Source: Vibrio porteresiae DSM 19223
GTDB lineage: Bacteria > Pseudomonadota > Gammaproteobacteria > Enterobacterales > Vibrionaceae
Length of the DNA stretch: 64,000 bases
Reading direction: 5' to 3'
Assembly: GCF_024347055.1 (NCBI RefSeq)
Contig: NZ_AP024896.1
Span: forward strand, 558,001-622,000
Positions 1 to 8,933 of this stretch are shown one piece after another. Numbering within the stretch: the first letter of the stretch is position 1; each line of letters starts with the position of its first letter. Under the pieces are notes generated by a model. That model was not told the origin of the DNA. It was given only the letters and a program-made list of their open reading frames with translations, and ran no database searches. The position numbers and the translations under genes are program-made.

Positions 1-268
1 CTTCACCAAAAACATCAGCGAATGCGCCAAATGGACCATTAAATCCCATACCTGCAGCTAAATCCCAATCTTTGTTAAAACGCGAATCACCACGAACGAC
101 AAAATGAGAGTTATCAGTGTAATAGGTACTCAGTTCAACACCTGACGATTGTGGACCTGCAGTAGTACGGACTTCAAGAAAGTTGTAATCGAAATTGTTT
201 GCCGATGCTACACCTGAGAATGCACACGCCGTAGAGAAAAGAGCGACCAGACACGATTTTTTTAACAT
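1..268 (-). CDS. Outer-membrane beta-barrel protein, N-terminal part only
   Basis: The reverse strand opens with ATG at 268 and stays open to the window edge (89 codons seen). The protein starts with a signal peptide (MLKKSCLVALFSTACAFSGVASA), followed by alternating strand-like sequence (FDYNFLEVRT, GVELSTYYTDN, HFVVRGDSRF, WDLAAGMGF) typical of the first hairpins of small Vibrio outer-membrane barrels. The barrel assignment is an inference from this pattern; the C-terminal part lies outside the window, so no specific porin family can be named. Confidence 0.7.
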   Translation of the reverse strand, partial: MLKKSCLVALFSTACAFSGVASANNFDYNFLEVRTTAGPQSSGVELSTYYTDNSHFVVRGDSRFNKDWDLAAGMGFNGPFGAFADVFGE

Positions 269-418
269 GATAGGCATTCATCCTGATTGTGTATAAAACC
301 TAAAGATAATTCAAAGACCTGCAACTTACAGGCCAAAATATAACTCTAGACTATTTTCCTGTGATTACAGCCACAAAATCAATGATGAATGCCAAATAAC
401 TTAAAAAAATACTGACAT

Positions 419-787
419 TTACATTACCTGAAGGTAATCCACCTCGATTTCTGGCTGACGATGGTTCTCATACTCACCAAATAGGCGCACTTTGGTCTTT
501 GCATCAATTGGACCTGGCAAGTGCATGTCATCATCTAACTCAACGCGAATTTCATGTTTTCCATCGGAAAAGAGAAACAGATCCTCTCGTAAACGTTTTA
601 CCAGGTGTCCTTCCACCACAACATCACGATCAGAGAAAAAGCTGTCATCGTCGAGCAGTGCTTTGACCGGGGTTATCTCAACGGGTCCGTTGTAATCAAT
701 ACCGCGACGATCGTCTCGGTCGTCGGCAAAGCTTAGGGTAGGTGCGGCCAGTAGTGCGCAGGTCAAAAGTAAAGTGGTCTTTTTCAT
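419..787 (-). CDS. YgiW/YdeI-family BOF (OB-fold) periplasmic stress protein
   Basis: This 122-residue protein has a signal peptide (MKKTTLLLTCALLAAPTLSFA) followed by one BOF domain: residues about 30-122 carry the family pattern TPVKALLDD, DRDVVVEGHLVKRLREDLFLFSDG, IRVELDDD and VRLFGEYE...EIEVDYLQV. Length and layout match YgiW/YdeI/VisP-type proteins, which are periplasmic and linked to stress tolerance and cationic-peptide resistance in enterobacteria. The OB fold may bind small ligands; the ligand here is unknown. A stretch DDRDDRRG after the signal peptide is unusually acidic and basic. It stands alone between the barrel gene and modABC. Confidence 0.85.
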   Translation of the reverse strand: MKKTTLLLTCALLAAPTLSFADDRDDRRGIDYNGPVEITPVKALLDDDSFFSDRDVVVEGHLVKRLREDLFLFSDGKHEIRVELDDDMHLPGPIDAKTKVRLFGEYENHRQPEIEVDYLQVM

Positions 788-1520
788 GAGTTCGTCCTTT
801 CTCTTATTGAGTTAAGTTATTGGGTTATCGATGATCTTGCCTTCGCTGGTTCAGCGAAGTGGTGATATAAAAACATAGGCTTATTGAATCTAGCGTGAGT
901 GTGGGGTTCATCTGCAGTTCATTTAGCGGCTGGATGGTTGCGATAAGGAGTGGTTTGAGTCGTTGGTGCTTGAGAAGAAACGGTTCCAGAAACAGAAGCG
1001 GTTAATGTTTGCTATGAAAGCAGTATTACTTGTTTCGTCATATTTGTGCTCTGTGTCATAAATTTGAACATTTCCATCTTGGAAACTGGCATTTTTCATT
1101 TTTGCAAACACACGAGAGGGCTAGCTCATTTTGCTAATAAAACGCCAGTAACCCTGCATTAAGTACTGTTATTGCCCTTGTAAATGGCTTTGTTTGGTTG
1201 CTTTTTGTTCATTTTTAAGATGGCGAGACAGAGAGTTAACACGCGAAAAGGTCAAGATAGTCGGATTCGCAAACTTTGATTTCGCTTGAATTGTCCTAAA
1301 AAAATGATGTAATGAGCCTGTGTTATCAGATACTTGGTACTGACCGACACGGTATCTTCGACTCCTTAGACTTACCCCTTCATCACATTTTTGGGTAGGA
1401 GCCTGTTCGAACCAACGACATGGTCACTTTACCTTCAGGCATAAGCGATCCTTCTTTTAGCAGAGAGCATTTCGACCTGATCAGGCGCGATGCTTTATGG
1501 TTAGACATAACGGATAAGAC
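788..1520. other. Long intergenic region between the BOF gene and modA
   Basis: I see no convincing gene in these 733 bases. A possible 62-codon reverse reading frame (923-1111) has no ribosome site or family signature. The region must hold the promoters of the BOF gene (leftward) and modABC (rightward). I looked for a ModE-type palindrome and for the conserved core of the Moco riboswitch and recognised neither. Confidence 0.5.
841..859 (-). other. Perfect hairpin in the 5' leader of the BOF gene
   Basis: CTTCGCTG and CAGCGAAG pair over 8 bp around a 3-base loop, about 55 bases upstream of the BOF start. There is no T-run on either strand, so it is not a plain terminator; it may be an operator or leader structure. 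Confidence 0.3.
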
Positions 1521-2300
1521 ATGAAAAAACTTGCACTTTTTATCAGCGCTGCGCTGTTAACCGCCCCATCTTTCGCTAAAGATGAAATCCACGTCTATGC
1601 AGCATCATCAATGACTAATGCCATTAACGACCTGGCTGCTGCTTATGAAAAAACTCATGAAAATGTTGATGTGGTAACTGTTTATGCGGCATCGTCTTCA
1701 CTGGCTCGCCAAATCGAATCTGGTGCACCAGCTGACGTATTCCTTTCTGCTAATGAAAAATGGGTTCAATATTTAGTCGATAAAAAAGTGATCACCGCCG
1801 ATAAAGTTTCCTTGGTTGCGGGTAACCAATTGGTGTTGATTGAACCTGCAAAAGCCAACATCAAAGCCTTTGATGTGAAAGATAAAGGTCAATGGACTAA
1901 GTTGTTGTCTGACAGCCGCATGGCAGTGGGTAACGTTGGCTCTGTGCCTGTGGGTATGTACTCTAAAGAAGCGTTGGAACATCTTGGTGTTTGGAATACC
2001 GTTGAGCCTAAACTGGCTCAAGCGAATAACGTACGTCTAGCGCTTGCTTTGGTTGAACGCGGTGAAGCGAACCTTGGTATGGTGTACAAAACCGATGCAG
2101 TATTGACTGATAAAGTGAAAATTGTGAGCACCTTTGATGAAGGTTTGCATACAGCGATTCATTACCCACTAGCGCAAATCAGCGATAATGCTGAAACTGC
2201 GGATTTTGTTCACTACATTCAATCTGCTGATGGTAAAAAAGTATTGAATAAATATGGTTTTAACACTGAGCTAGGAAGCCAAAAATTTGCTGCCAAATAA
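1521..2300 (+). CDS. modA: Molybdate ABC transporter, periplasmic binding protein ModA
   Basis: ModA captures molybdate (or tungstate) in the periplasm and delivers it to ModBC. Residues 1-19 (MKKLALFISAALLTAPSFA) form a signal peptide. The mature part has family signatures: IHVYAASSMTNAINDLAAAYEK at the N-terminus with the anion-binding serines in AASS; VYAASSSLARQIESGAPADVFLSAN; and VRLALALVERGEANLGMVYKTDA. At 259 residues it has the length of E. coli ModA. It is the first gene of modABC, and its 3' end overlaps the modB start, which suggests coupled translation. Confidence 0.97.
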   Translation: MKKLALFISAALLTAPSFAKDEIHVYAASSMTNAINDLAAAYEKTHENVDVVTVYAASSSLARQIESGAPADVFLSANEKWVQYLVDKKVITADKVSLVAGNQLVLIEPAKANIKAFDVKDKGQWTKLLSDSRMAVGNVGSVPVGMYSKEALEHLGVWNTVEPKLAQANNVRLALALVERGEANLGMVYKTDAVLTDKVKIVSTFDEGLHTAIHYPLAQISDNAETADFVHYIQSADGKKVLNKYGFNTELGSQKFAAK

Positions 2301-3000
2301 TCTGCATTTTCTCAGCGATTATGAACTAACAGCACTTTTGCTCAGCCTTAAAGTGGCTGGGTTTACGGTGTTATGGCTGCTGCCAGTCGGGCTTTTGCTC
2401 GGCTGGTTACTGGCCCGTAAAGAGTTTGCAGGCAAAGGGTTACTCGATAGCATTATTCATTTGCCTATGGTGCTTCCTCCAGTCGTTGTTGGCTATCTAC
2501 TACTGATTAGTATGGGCCGTAAAGGTTTTATCGGTCAGTGGTTTGCCGATTGGTTTGGTATCACTTTTAGTTTTAGCTGGCGTGGAGCAGTCTTAGCCTG
2601 TGCGGTGATCGCTTTACCTTTGATGGTACGGTCAATTCGTTTAAGTATCGAAGGTGTCGATACCAAGCTCGAACAAGCGGCTAGAACCTTAGGTGCCTCA
2701 CCTTTGAAAGTGTTTTTCACCATTACGTTGCCATTGACCATTCCCGGCATCATTACGGGTGTCATGCTTTCGTTTGCCCGCAGCTTAGGGGAATTTGGCG
2801 CCACGATCAGTTTTGTCTCCAATATTCCTGGTGAAACACAAACTATTCCGCTTGCGATGTACAACTTCTTAGAAACGCCTGGCGCTGAGATGGACGCGGC
2901 ACGTTTATGCATCATCTCTATTGTGATTGCTTTGGTGTCGCTGTTTATCTCTGAATTAGTGAGCCGCAGAATGAAATTGCGTTTGGGAGCATCTCGATGA
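2287..3000 (+). CDS. modB: Molybdate ABC transporter, permease ModB
   Basis: This inner-membrane permease forms the molybdate channel with ModC. It is 237 residues with about five hydrophobic helices and a clear EAA loop (EQAARTLGASPLKVFFTITLPLTIPG) that contacts the ATPase. The likely start is TTG at 2287, inside the last codons of modA (14-bp overlap); no ATG lies in frame near the N-terminus. Its end overlaps modC in an ATGA, so the three genes form one tightly coupled operon. Confidence 0.96.
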   Translation: MLPNNLHFLSDYELTALLLSLKVAGFTVLWLLPVGLLLGWLLARKEFAGKGLLDSIIHLPMVLPPVVVGYLLLISMGRKGFIGQWFADWFGITFSFSWRGAVLACAVIALPLMVRSIRLSIEGVDTKLEQAARTLGASPLKVFFTITLPLTIPGIITGVMLSFARSLGEFGATISFVSNIPGETQTIPLAMYNFLETPGAEMDAARLCIISIVIALVSLFISELVSRRMKLRLGASR

Positions 3001-4103
3001 GTGACTTAACCTTACAATTTCAAAAGCAGTTAGGTGAAACCTTCTTCGATATTGATATCGCGCTGCCAAATCGTGGTATCACCGCGATATTTGGTCGTTC
3101 AGGTGCAGGGAAAACGTCGCTTATTAACGTGATTAGTGGGTTGATTCGTCCTGACCAAGGTGAGATCCGTATTTCTGAACGGGTGTTGTTTAGCAGTCAA
3201 AGTAAGATTAACTTACCGATTGAGAAACGCCGCGTCGGTTATGTGTTTCAAGAGGCGCGCCTTTTTCCTCACTACACGGTAAAAGGTAATTTGCGTTACG
3301 GTATTAAGCAATTTGATGCCGCCTACTTTGATTCAGTTGTTGACCTTCTGGCGATTCGCCCGTTACTCGAACGTTATCCCAGTGCCTTATCCGGTGGCGA
3401 GAAACAGCGCGTTGCAATTGGTCGTGCTCTGTTATCACAACCCGACATTTTGTTGATGGATGAACCGCTGGCGTCACTGGACTTGCCACGCAAGCGAGAA
3501 GTGATGCCGTTTTTGGAACAGCTCGCAGACCGCATTCAGATCCCAATCCTCTATGTGACTCATAGTTTGGATGAGATATTACGTCTCGCTAATTACCTTG
3601 TGCTGATCCAAGAGGGGAAGGTGGTGAACGCTGGAGCAGTAGAGGCGGTATGGAGTTCAGAAACCATGCGTCCTTGGCACGACTTAAGTGAGCACAGTAC
3701 CTTGTTTTCCGGCGAGATTGTGCAGCAGCATCATGGCTATAGTATTACTGAGTTGCGCCTTGCCCCCGAAGTGCCCCTATGGGTACGACAGGTAAAAGGA
3801 GAGGTGGGCAGTGCAGTGCGTTTGCAAATCCGTGCTACCGATGTCTCTTTGATGCTTGAAAGACCTACAGCCACGTCAATTCGTAATATTTTGCCAGCGC
3901 GAGTGCAGCAGATAGAGCATCGGCAGCAGGACGAAGGTGGACGCTATATCGATGTGAAACTCGAATTAGCACCCAATTGCAATTTATGGGCAACCATTAC
4001 CGAATGGGCACTGGATGACTTGGGTTTGAAAGTGGGCATGGATGTGTTTGCTCAGATCAAAGGGGTCAGCATTTCTCAGCAAGATGTGGCGGTGAGCCGT
4101 TAA
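2997..4103 (+). CDS. modC: Molybdate ABC transporter, ATP-binding protein ModC
   Basis: ModC is the ATPase that drives molybdate import. Visible motifs are Walker A GRSGAGKT (residues 33-40), signature LSGGEKQRVAIGRALL near residue 131, Walker B ILLMDEPLASLD and the switch histidine in YVTHSLDE. The C-terminal part (about residues 290-365: NILPARVQQIE, VKLELAPNCNLWATIT, GMDVFAQIKGVSI) is the Mop/TOBE oxyanion-binding domain expected of ModC. It is 368 residues, slightly longer than the E. coli protein, and starts with ATG overlapping the modB stop by 4 bp. Confidence 0.97.
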   Translation: MSDLTLQFQKQLGETFFDIDIALPNRGITAIFGRSGAGKTSLINVISGLIRPDQGEIRISERVLFSSQSKINLPIEKRRVGYVFQEARLFPHYTVKGNLRYGIKQFDAAYFDSVVDLLAIRPLLERYPSALSGGEKQRVAIGRALLSQPDILLMDEPLASLDLPRKREVMPFLEQLADRIQIPILYVTHSLDEILRLANYLVLIQEGKVVNAGAVEAVWSSETMRPWHDLSEHSTLFSGEIVQQHHGYSITELRLAPEVPLWVRQVKGEVGSAVRLQIRATDVSLMLERPTATSIRNILPARVQQIEHRQQDEGGRYIDVKLELAPNCNLWATITEWALDDLGLKVGMDVFAQIKGVSISQQDVAVSR

Positions 4104-4127
4104 ATTCATTATCGCAAATTGATGTTT

Positions 4128-4166
4128 AAAGCCGACTTATGCTGTGCAGTTGAGTCGGCTTTTTAT
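4128..4166 (+). terminator. Rho-independent terminator after modABC
   Basis: AAAGCCGACT (4128-4137) pairs with AGTCGGCTTT (4153-4162) around a 15-base loop and is followed by a T-rich stretch. It lies 25 bases after the modC stop. Confidence 0.85.
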
Positions 4167-4214
4167 TGTCACTTTGGGGCTAAGTATGACTAAATATGGT
4201 CAAGACTTAGTCAA

Positions 4215-5504
4215 TCATGATTTGCCGCGAGCAAGCTTATGATGGGCTCTGGAAAAGTGCCCAGCACAGAATGCGCCAACGATGGAAAGCTCTCCAGCCA
4301 AACAGAGTGCAGCAACCACTTCAGCCAGAGCGCGCGATTTTCCTGAGCCGTGCAAGCCCAGTAGTTCTAAGCATGCTCGTTGTGAGGGCAGAGATGTACC
4401 ACCTCCAACGGTTCCGACCATGATATTAGGCAAGGTCACGCTAGCGCATAAACCACCATCTTTGGTTTGCTCAAAGCGCGTCATCCCTACTGCTGATTCC
4501 GCAACACAAGCGGCGTCCTGACCACAGGCTATGTAGAATGCCGCTAACGCATTGGCATAATGAGCGTTAATTCCTATCGAACCACTTAATAGCCCACCTG
4601 TGGTTGTCATATGACCAAATTGCACCATTTTTTCCACGCTGGTGTGGAGGTATTTCTCAATTAGGTACGGCGGTAAGTGAACTTCAGCGGTCACTTTTTT
4701 ACCGCGGACATTACGTAATGTATGGGCATTTGGCTTTTTATCACCGGATAAATTGGCATCCAAAAAGGCATAGCTTGGTGCCACGGGCGACATCTTCATG
4801 ATGTAATCAAAAATGGCGTTAGTGGCGATGGTCACCATATTTTGCCCACTCGCATCGCCGGTAAAATACTCAAACACCAAATAGACATGATTGCCTTCGA
4901 TATTGACGTTGATGTCATTGAGCCGGCCATAACGGGTGGTGTTTTCCGCTAGCTGTTTAAACTGGTCAAATTGGGTAGTAATCCATGCGACAAATTGTCC
5001 AGCCTCAATCAAGGATACAAAGGCAAAACCTGGGCTACGAGTCACCCCCTCACTTAGCAGCATGGCAGAGGCACCACCGGCAGCCGTGATCAGTTTGCAA
5101 CCGCGATGATATGACGCAACCAACGCCGCTTCAGTGGTGGCGAGGGGAACAAAATAATCGCCGTTAGCATGAAGCCCATTGATGCGAAGTGGTCCTGCGA
5201 CGCCAACGGGCACTTTTACGGTGCCAATAAAATGCTCAATATTGTTTTGATACTCAGCCATGTGAGCAGTAGTGGTGGGATCAAGTAAGGCCGATTGCAG
5301 CTCTTTATCACCAAGGACCTGCCACCGTTTTTCGACTAACTCAGGGGTGAGACGCCCACTGGCCACCAGTTTCTTCAACGGAGTATGTCGTTTTGGTGCT
5401 AGGGCACTACTTAGTTGATCACTTTCGAGATGAGTCATTGGAGTGATTGGTCGTATTGGTTTCATGCGGTGTTCATCGTCATTATTTGCCTGCATTGTAC
5501 TCAT
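4215..5504 (-). CDS. mvaA: Hydroxymethylglutaryl-CoA reductase (class I, NADPH type)
   Basis: The enzyme reduces HMG-CoA to mevalonate, the committed step of the mevalonate route to isoprenoids. Class I landmarks are in order: EHFIGTVKVPVGVAGPL, TTEAALVASYHRGCKL (catalytic Glu), DANLSGDKKPNAHTLRNVRGKKV (catalytic Lys in DKKP), CGQDAACVAESAVGMT (catalytic Asp) and GHFSRAHHKLAR near the C-terminus (catalytic His). All four catalytic residues are present. The frame is open to 5519 with several possible starts (5504, 5495, 5465) and none has a strong ribosome site, so the exact N-terminus is uncertain. No other mevalonate gene is next to it. Confidence 0.93.
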   Translation of the reverse strand: MSTMQANNDDEHRMKPIRPITPMTHLESDQLSSALAPKRHTPLKKLVASGRLTPELVEKRWQVLGDKELQSALLDPTTTAHMAEYQNNIEHFIGTVKVPVGVAGPLRINGLHANGDYFVPLATTEAALVASYHRGCKLITAAGGASAMLLSEGVTRSPGFAFVSLIEAGQFVAWITTQFDQFKQLAENTTRYGRLNDINVNIEGNHVYLVFEYFTGDASGQNMVTIATNAIFDYIMKMSPVAPSYAFLDANLSGDKKPNAHTLRNVRGKKVTAEVHLPPYLIEKYLHTSVEKMVQFGHMTTTGGLLSGSIGINAHYANALAAFYIACGQDAACVAESAVGMTRFEQTKDGGLCASVTLPNIMVGTVGGGTSLPSQRACLELLGLHGSGKSRALAEVVAALCLAGELSIVGAFCAGHFSRAHHKLARGKS

Positions 5505-5610
5505 CAGCGCAATAATCACAATTATTTATACTTCACTAAGTTACAAAGTAGGGAACTGTTACAACAGAGAATTTGAAGTGGGGTAGTTAATAGGTGGGTG
5601 AAGCGCACAA

Positions 5611-5640
5611 ATAAAAACGGCTCAAACCGTTTTGAGCCGT
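5611..5640 (-). terminator. Terminator of the small flagellar-rod-like gene
   Basis: On the reverse strand ACGGCTCAAA and TTTGAGCCGT form a perfect 10-bp stem with a 4-base loop, followed by TTTTTAT. It lies immediately after the stop at 5645. Confidence 0.88.
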
Positions 5641-5644
5641 TAAT

Positions 5645-5962
5645 TTATACACGTAAGTCGAGTAAGCTGCCTAGCATGTCACGCTCTTTTTGTACGACCG
5701 TAACGCCAGCACGATTGTATTGCTGTGCTTGATTGAGCTTAATCAATGAGTCTACTTGGTCAGGATGAAGTGCTTGGCGTGCCTGAGCTTTTTCCAAAGC
5801 ATCTTCCTGAGCCGAATCGACCCGATTAAATCGCAAGGATTGATCTTTTTGTTCAAGGGCTTGGGTTTGCGAAAGCTCTTGCGCTGCTTCGTCTGCCATT
5901 TTCTTCGATTGTTGAAGAATGGCATAACCGTTATTTCCTGAACCTACAGATGAAACTGACAT
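5645..5962 (-). CDS. Small flagellar rod/hook-like protein (hypothetical)
   Basis: This 105-residue protein resembles the two ends of flagellar rod/hook proteins without the middle. Its start, MSVSSVGSGNNGYAILQQSKKMADEAAQEL, recalls the N-terminal helix of FlgB/FlgC/FlgE-type proteins, and its end, RAGVTVVQKERDMLGSLLDLRV, recalls their C-terminal helix (TMLGSLLDI-type). The middle is glutamine- and charge-rich and probably helical. ATG at 5962 is chosen because GAGG lies 8 bases upstream; ATG at 5968 or GTG at 5971 are too close. No flagellar gene is nearby. The similarity is my pattern reading and the function is unknown. Confidence 0.6.
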   Translation of the reverse strand: MSVSSVGSGNNGYAILQQSKKMADEAAQELSQTQALEQKDQSLRFNRVDSAQEDALEKAQARQALHPDQVDSLIKLNQAQQYNRAGVTVVQKERDMLGSLLDLRV

Positions 5963-6089
5963 AATCATCACCTCGTTACGTTTAAAGTGTATGTCTGGCG
6001 CGAGTGTTTAGCAAATCCCGCGACATCTCTTTTTACGCACTTAGCGTTCCATGCTCACTGTGCTCAGTCTTTTTACGTAAGCGAGTCAC

Positions 6090-6251
6090 TTAAGAAAAAA
6101 GGCTCGCCAACATGTGGCGTTCTTCATCGGTGAGTAACTCACCTTGGTTACTTTCCAGAGAATGATTGATTTCACCCTGTAAAGAGCGCAACTGCTGTGG
6201 TGACAAAAGCTTGAGCTGCTCTTTCATGTATTCAAATTGTGTACTTGACAT
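6090..6251 (-). CDS. Small hypothetical protein (53 residues)
   Basis: The reading frame is open from 6347, but the start at 6251 is preferred because GGAGAAG lies just upstream. The product, MSSTQFEYMKEQLKLLSPQQLRSLQGEI...LLTDEERHMLASLF, is short, helical, without a signal peptide, and rich in Gln, Leu and Glu. I do not recognise a family. It follows the flagellar-rod-like gene on the same strand and may share its transcription. Confidence 0.55.
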   Translation of the reverse strand: MSSTQFEYMKEQLKLLSPQQLRSLQGEINHSLESNQGELLTDEERHMLASLFS

Positions 6252-6537
6252 ACGGTCTTCTCCAAACAGCAAAAAAGCGCTAGATGCGGATGGCGTATAA
6301 TCTGTTTTATTATATTTTGGCCACTTTTCTGTTGTTAACTTTGTCATGGTCTATACTCACACAACGGCGTCTGAATTGATATCACACCTATTATGTAAAA
6401 TGCCTAATCTTTGCACTATACCCAAAATACGGGATATAGAGGTTTTTTACGCCTTTTCTCATTTATTAGAGTTAACATCCTATAACAAGTTGCTTAAAAA
6501 TTGTCCGCGTTTTGTTAAAAATGGGCTAAAAGGATGC

Positions 6538-6571
6538 AAGCCCAGTCAAATGTTATGATTTTACTGGGCTT
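6538..6571. terminator. Possible weak terminator hairpin downstream of yccS
   Basis: AAGCCCAGT (6538-6546) and ACTGGGCTT (6563-6571) pair perfectly around a 16-base loop, 19 bases after the yccS stop on the reverse strand. There is no good T-run, so it may be Rho-assisted or only protect the mRNA end. Confidence 0.4.
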
Positions 6572-6589
6572 GAAAGGTAGGAATTAGGA

Positions 6590-8746
6590 TTATATACGTT
6601 CAATGCGGACAGCAAATTTATCGGCAAGTGAATGTAATTCTGGCAGCATTCGATAGATTAGATGCAGTTGTTGTAAAACCAGACGCGCATTGCCTTCATC
6701 TTCATCACGCCATTCGGCGAGTTTCTGTTCAAGACCTGCATCATCGATAGTTGATGTATCACACTGTTCACAATGATTAAAAAGCTGTTGATAGAGCACA
6801 TCCAAATGTTGGTGGATCACGAGATGTGAATCGAGTACCAGTTTATGCACGCTTTCATCGATTCGCGTGCGGTGCGCACCTAAAGCAGAAATGTAACTCA
6901 ATAACGCGTGGTTTAAGGTGAGAAAACGAAAGCTCTCCACCGATGCCGCGCGATAGCGCCCAGGTTCTGCCAGCATGTTATTTACCGCAGCCGCGAGGGC
7001 GGCATCCTGGTTATGGGCATTACGTCTTGCGATGCGATAACTTAAGTTGTCATTTTTACCGATACGATATTGGCCAATGATCTGATCAAGGTAGCGTTTA
7101 TTGGCTTCAATCGCATCCGCCATCACTTTATGTAATCGCTTGGAATGCCAATCAGGCAAAATAAAAGCCACTGCGCCAACGGCAAGAGCACAACCGATCA
7201 AGGTATCCGTCAAACGCGGAATCACCACTGCATAACCTTGCCCAAGTTGGTTAAAGCAGAACAACACCAAAACCGTAATAAACCCGGTGGCAAAGCCGTA
7301 GTTGTTTAAGCGAAAAGCGAAGAACATCACCCCAGATACAACGATAAAGGCGAGTTGGCTCTCTTGGGACGGAAAGAGCGTCAGTAGCATCACACCAATT
7401 AAGAGGCCAATCACGGTCCCTATAATTCGTGACGTGATTTTTTGCCGTGTTGCCGCATAGTTTGGCTGACACACAAAGAGCGTGGTGAGCAAAATCCAAT
7501 AACCGCGCCCCAATCCAAGTCCCTGTAATATGAGATAGCCGAGCGTTAAAGCAACTGACATACGTAGCGCGTGACGAAAGAGCAGTGAATCACGGTGGAA
7601 ATTGGCTCGCAACTGAGCCCACATAGTTTTCAGTGAATGAGGTTCGTTATCTTCCAGTTCTTCTTCTTCAAGCTTATTGGCATCGGGGTTGCTGATGTTG
7701 TTAAGCTGCTTTTCTACGGTAACTAAGTTATTGAAGAGATAACCTAACTGCGCCAACAGTGAACGCCATTCAGGGCGCTTTTGCTCTTTTAGATGATCGA
7801 GTGACAGTTGTAATTCATCGAGCGCCAGTACCGAGTCACCACTGTGATCGTATGATTGACCCAACCGGACACATTCAGCGACTTCGCGACACGCCTTCGC
7901 TTGGGTTTCCAGTAAATATTTAAAACGAAATAGAATATCAGAACGTCCAAAATGGTCGCCCAATTCCTGATAACGATAGTGCGTTGAACTCACGCGTTCA
8001 TGAATGTCTTGCGCTAAAAAATAGATGCTTAGAAAACGGTCACTGGCACTATCCACATGGCCACGTTTAGCGCGAGTTAAGAAGATCGCTTTGCATTGAT
8101 TGAGAGCGTTAACGGTAGCAGCATTCAAATTGGCCTCACTGACCCGAAACGGTTGTGGAGCAAATTGCGATGTTGGATAAAACAGCTGCGCTTTGGCATC
8201 AAGATAGTTCGCTAACTGTTGAAATACTGAGGCTAAACTTTGTTGTACTGGCTGCATTGGCCAAACAATGTACCAAATCATCGACAGCAAGAAGTAACCA
8301 GCAGCACCACCGAGTAATAACACCGGTTGGAACCAGATATTGGTACTTTGATCGGCGCCTAACATGGTGTAGACCGCAAGCAAAAGCGAAGCAAACGCAA
8401 TACTCGCGTAACGTGTCCCAATCGCCCCCAGCATGATAAAACCAAAGGTGGAAGTAAACAGACCTAAGGTAAACCACAATGGGTGATCAAACAGGATTTC
8501 GATGGAAAATGAGGCGATGGCAAAGCAAACAAACGTCAGTGCGATGGCTTTGAGGCGACCTGAAAAACTGTCGTCGCGTTCCGATAAGGCTGCCGCTATG
8601 ACGCCTAAAATAAGCGGAGTGACCCACGTATTTAGGTTGTAGTGCCAACAAGGAATCACCACGGCTAATAGGGTGACCAAAATTAAGGCACAGTAATTAA
8701 GGGTTTTGTTAGCCCAGTAGAGCTTAAAGCGGTTTGCAATCGGCAC
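6590..8746 (-). CDS. yccS: YccS-family inner-membrane protein (FUSC-like)
   Basis: At 718 residues this has the two-block layout of YccS/YhfK proteins: an N-terminal block of about six membrane helices (residues 15-165), a cytoplasmic region containing an acidic stretch LEEEELEDNEPH (about 355-370), a second block of helices (about 395-515, with GLGRGYWILLTTLFVCQPNYAATRQKITSRIIGTVIGLLIG typical of the FUSC domain) and a helical C-terminal tail. Related proteins are proposed efflux permeases of the aromatic-acid exporter type; the substrate is unknown. GTG at 8746 is the likely start. Confidence 0.88.
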   Translation of the reverse strand: MPIANRFKLYWANKTLNYCALILVTLLAVVIPCWHYNLNTWVTPLILGVIAAALSERDDSFSGRLKAIALTFVCFAIASFSIEILFDHPLWFTLGLFTSTFGFIMLGAIGTRYASIAFASLLLAVYTMLGADQSTNIWFQPVLLLGGAAGYFLLSMIWYIVWPMQPVQQSLASVFQQLANYLDAKAQLFYPTSQFAPQPFRVSEANLNAATVNALNQCKAIFLTRAKRGHVDSASDRFLSIYFLAQDIHERVSSTHYRYQELGDHFGRSDILFRFKYLLETQAKACREVAECVRLGQSYDHSGDSVLALDELQLSLDHLKEQKRPEWRSLLAQLGYLFNNLVTVEKQLNNISNPDANKLEEEELEDNEPHSLKTMWAQLRANFHRDSLLFRHALRMSVALTLGYLILQGLGLGRGYWILLTTLFVCQPNYAATRQKITSRIIGTVIGLLIGVMLLTLFPSQESQLAFIVVSGVMFFAFRLNNYGFATGFITVLVLFCFNQLGQGYAVVIPRLTDTLIGCALAVGAVAFILPDWHSKRLHKVMADAIEANKRYLDQIIGQYRIGKNDNLSYRIARRNAHNQDAALAAAVNNMLAEPGRYRAASVESFRFLTLNHALLSYISALGAHRTRIDESVHKLVLDSHLVIHQHLDVLYQQLFNHCEQCDTSTIDDAGLEQKLAEWRDEDEGNARLVLQQLHLIYRMLPELHSLADKFAVRIERI

Positions 8747-8933
8747 GATAGTTTATTCAGTCAATCAGAGTGAAAAAGGGATTCTAACAGGTAATAAGAA
8801 TAACTGTCTGATCGAGATAAAAAAAGAGTGAGATAAGTGGAAATCAAAACTCGGTGAATATTGACATTATTTTTTCATTCTCATAAGTGATTAAGGTATG
8901 ATGAGACCGATTCCAATGGACGAGTTATTACCA

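Noticed and set aside
923..1111. 62-codon reverse frame between the BOF gene and modA
   Set aside because: No ribosome site, no recognisable domain and an unlikely composition; probably chance.
1300..1520. Possible Moco riboswitch or ModE site upstream of modA
   Set aside because: I could not find the conserved Moco core or a ModE palindrome; calling one would be guesswork.
6346..6558. 70-codon forward frame upstream of the small hypothetical gene
   Set aside because: Begins opposite the small reverse gene's leader and lacks a ribosome site and any family pattern.
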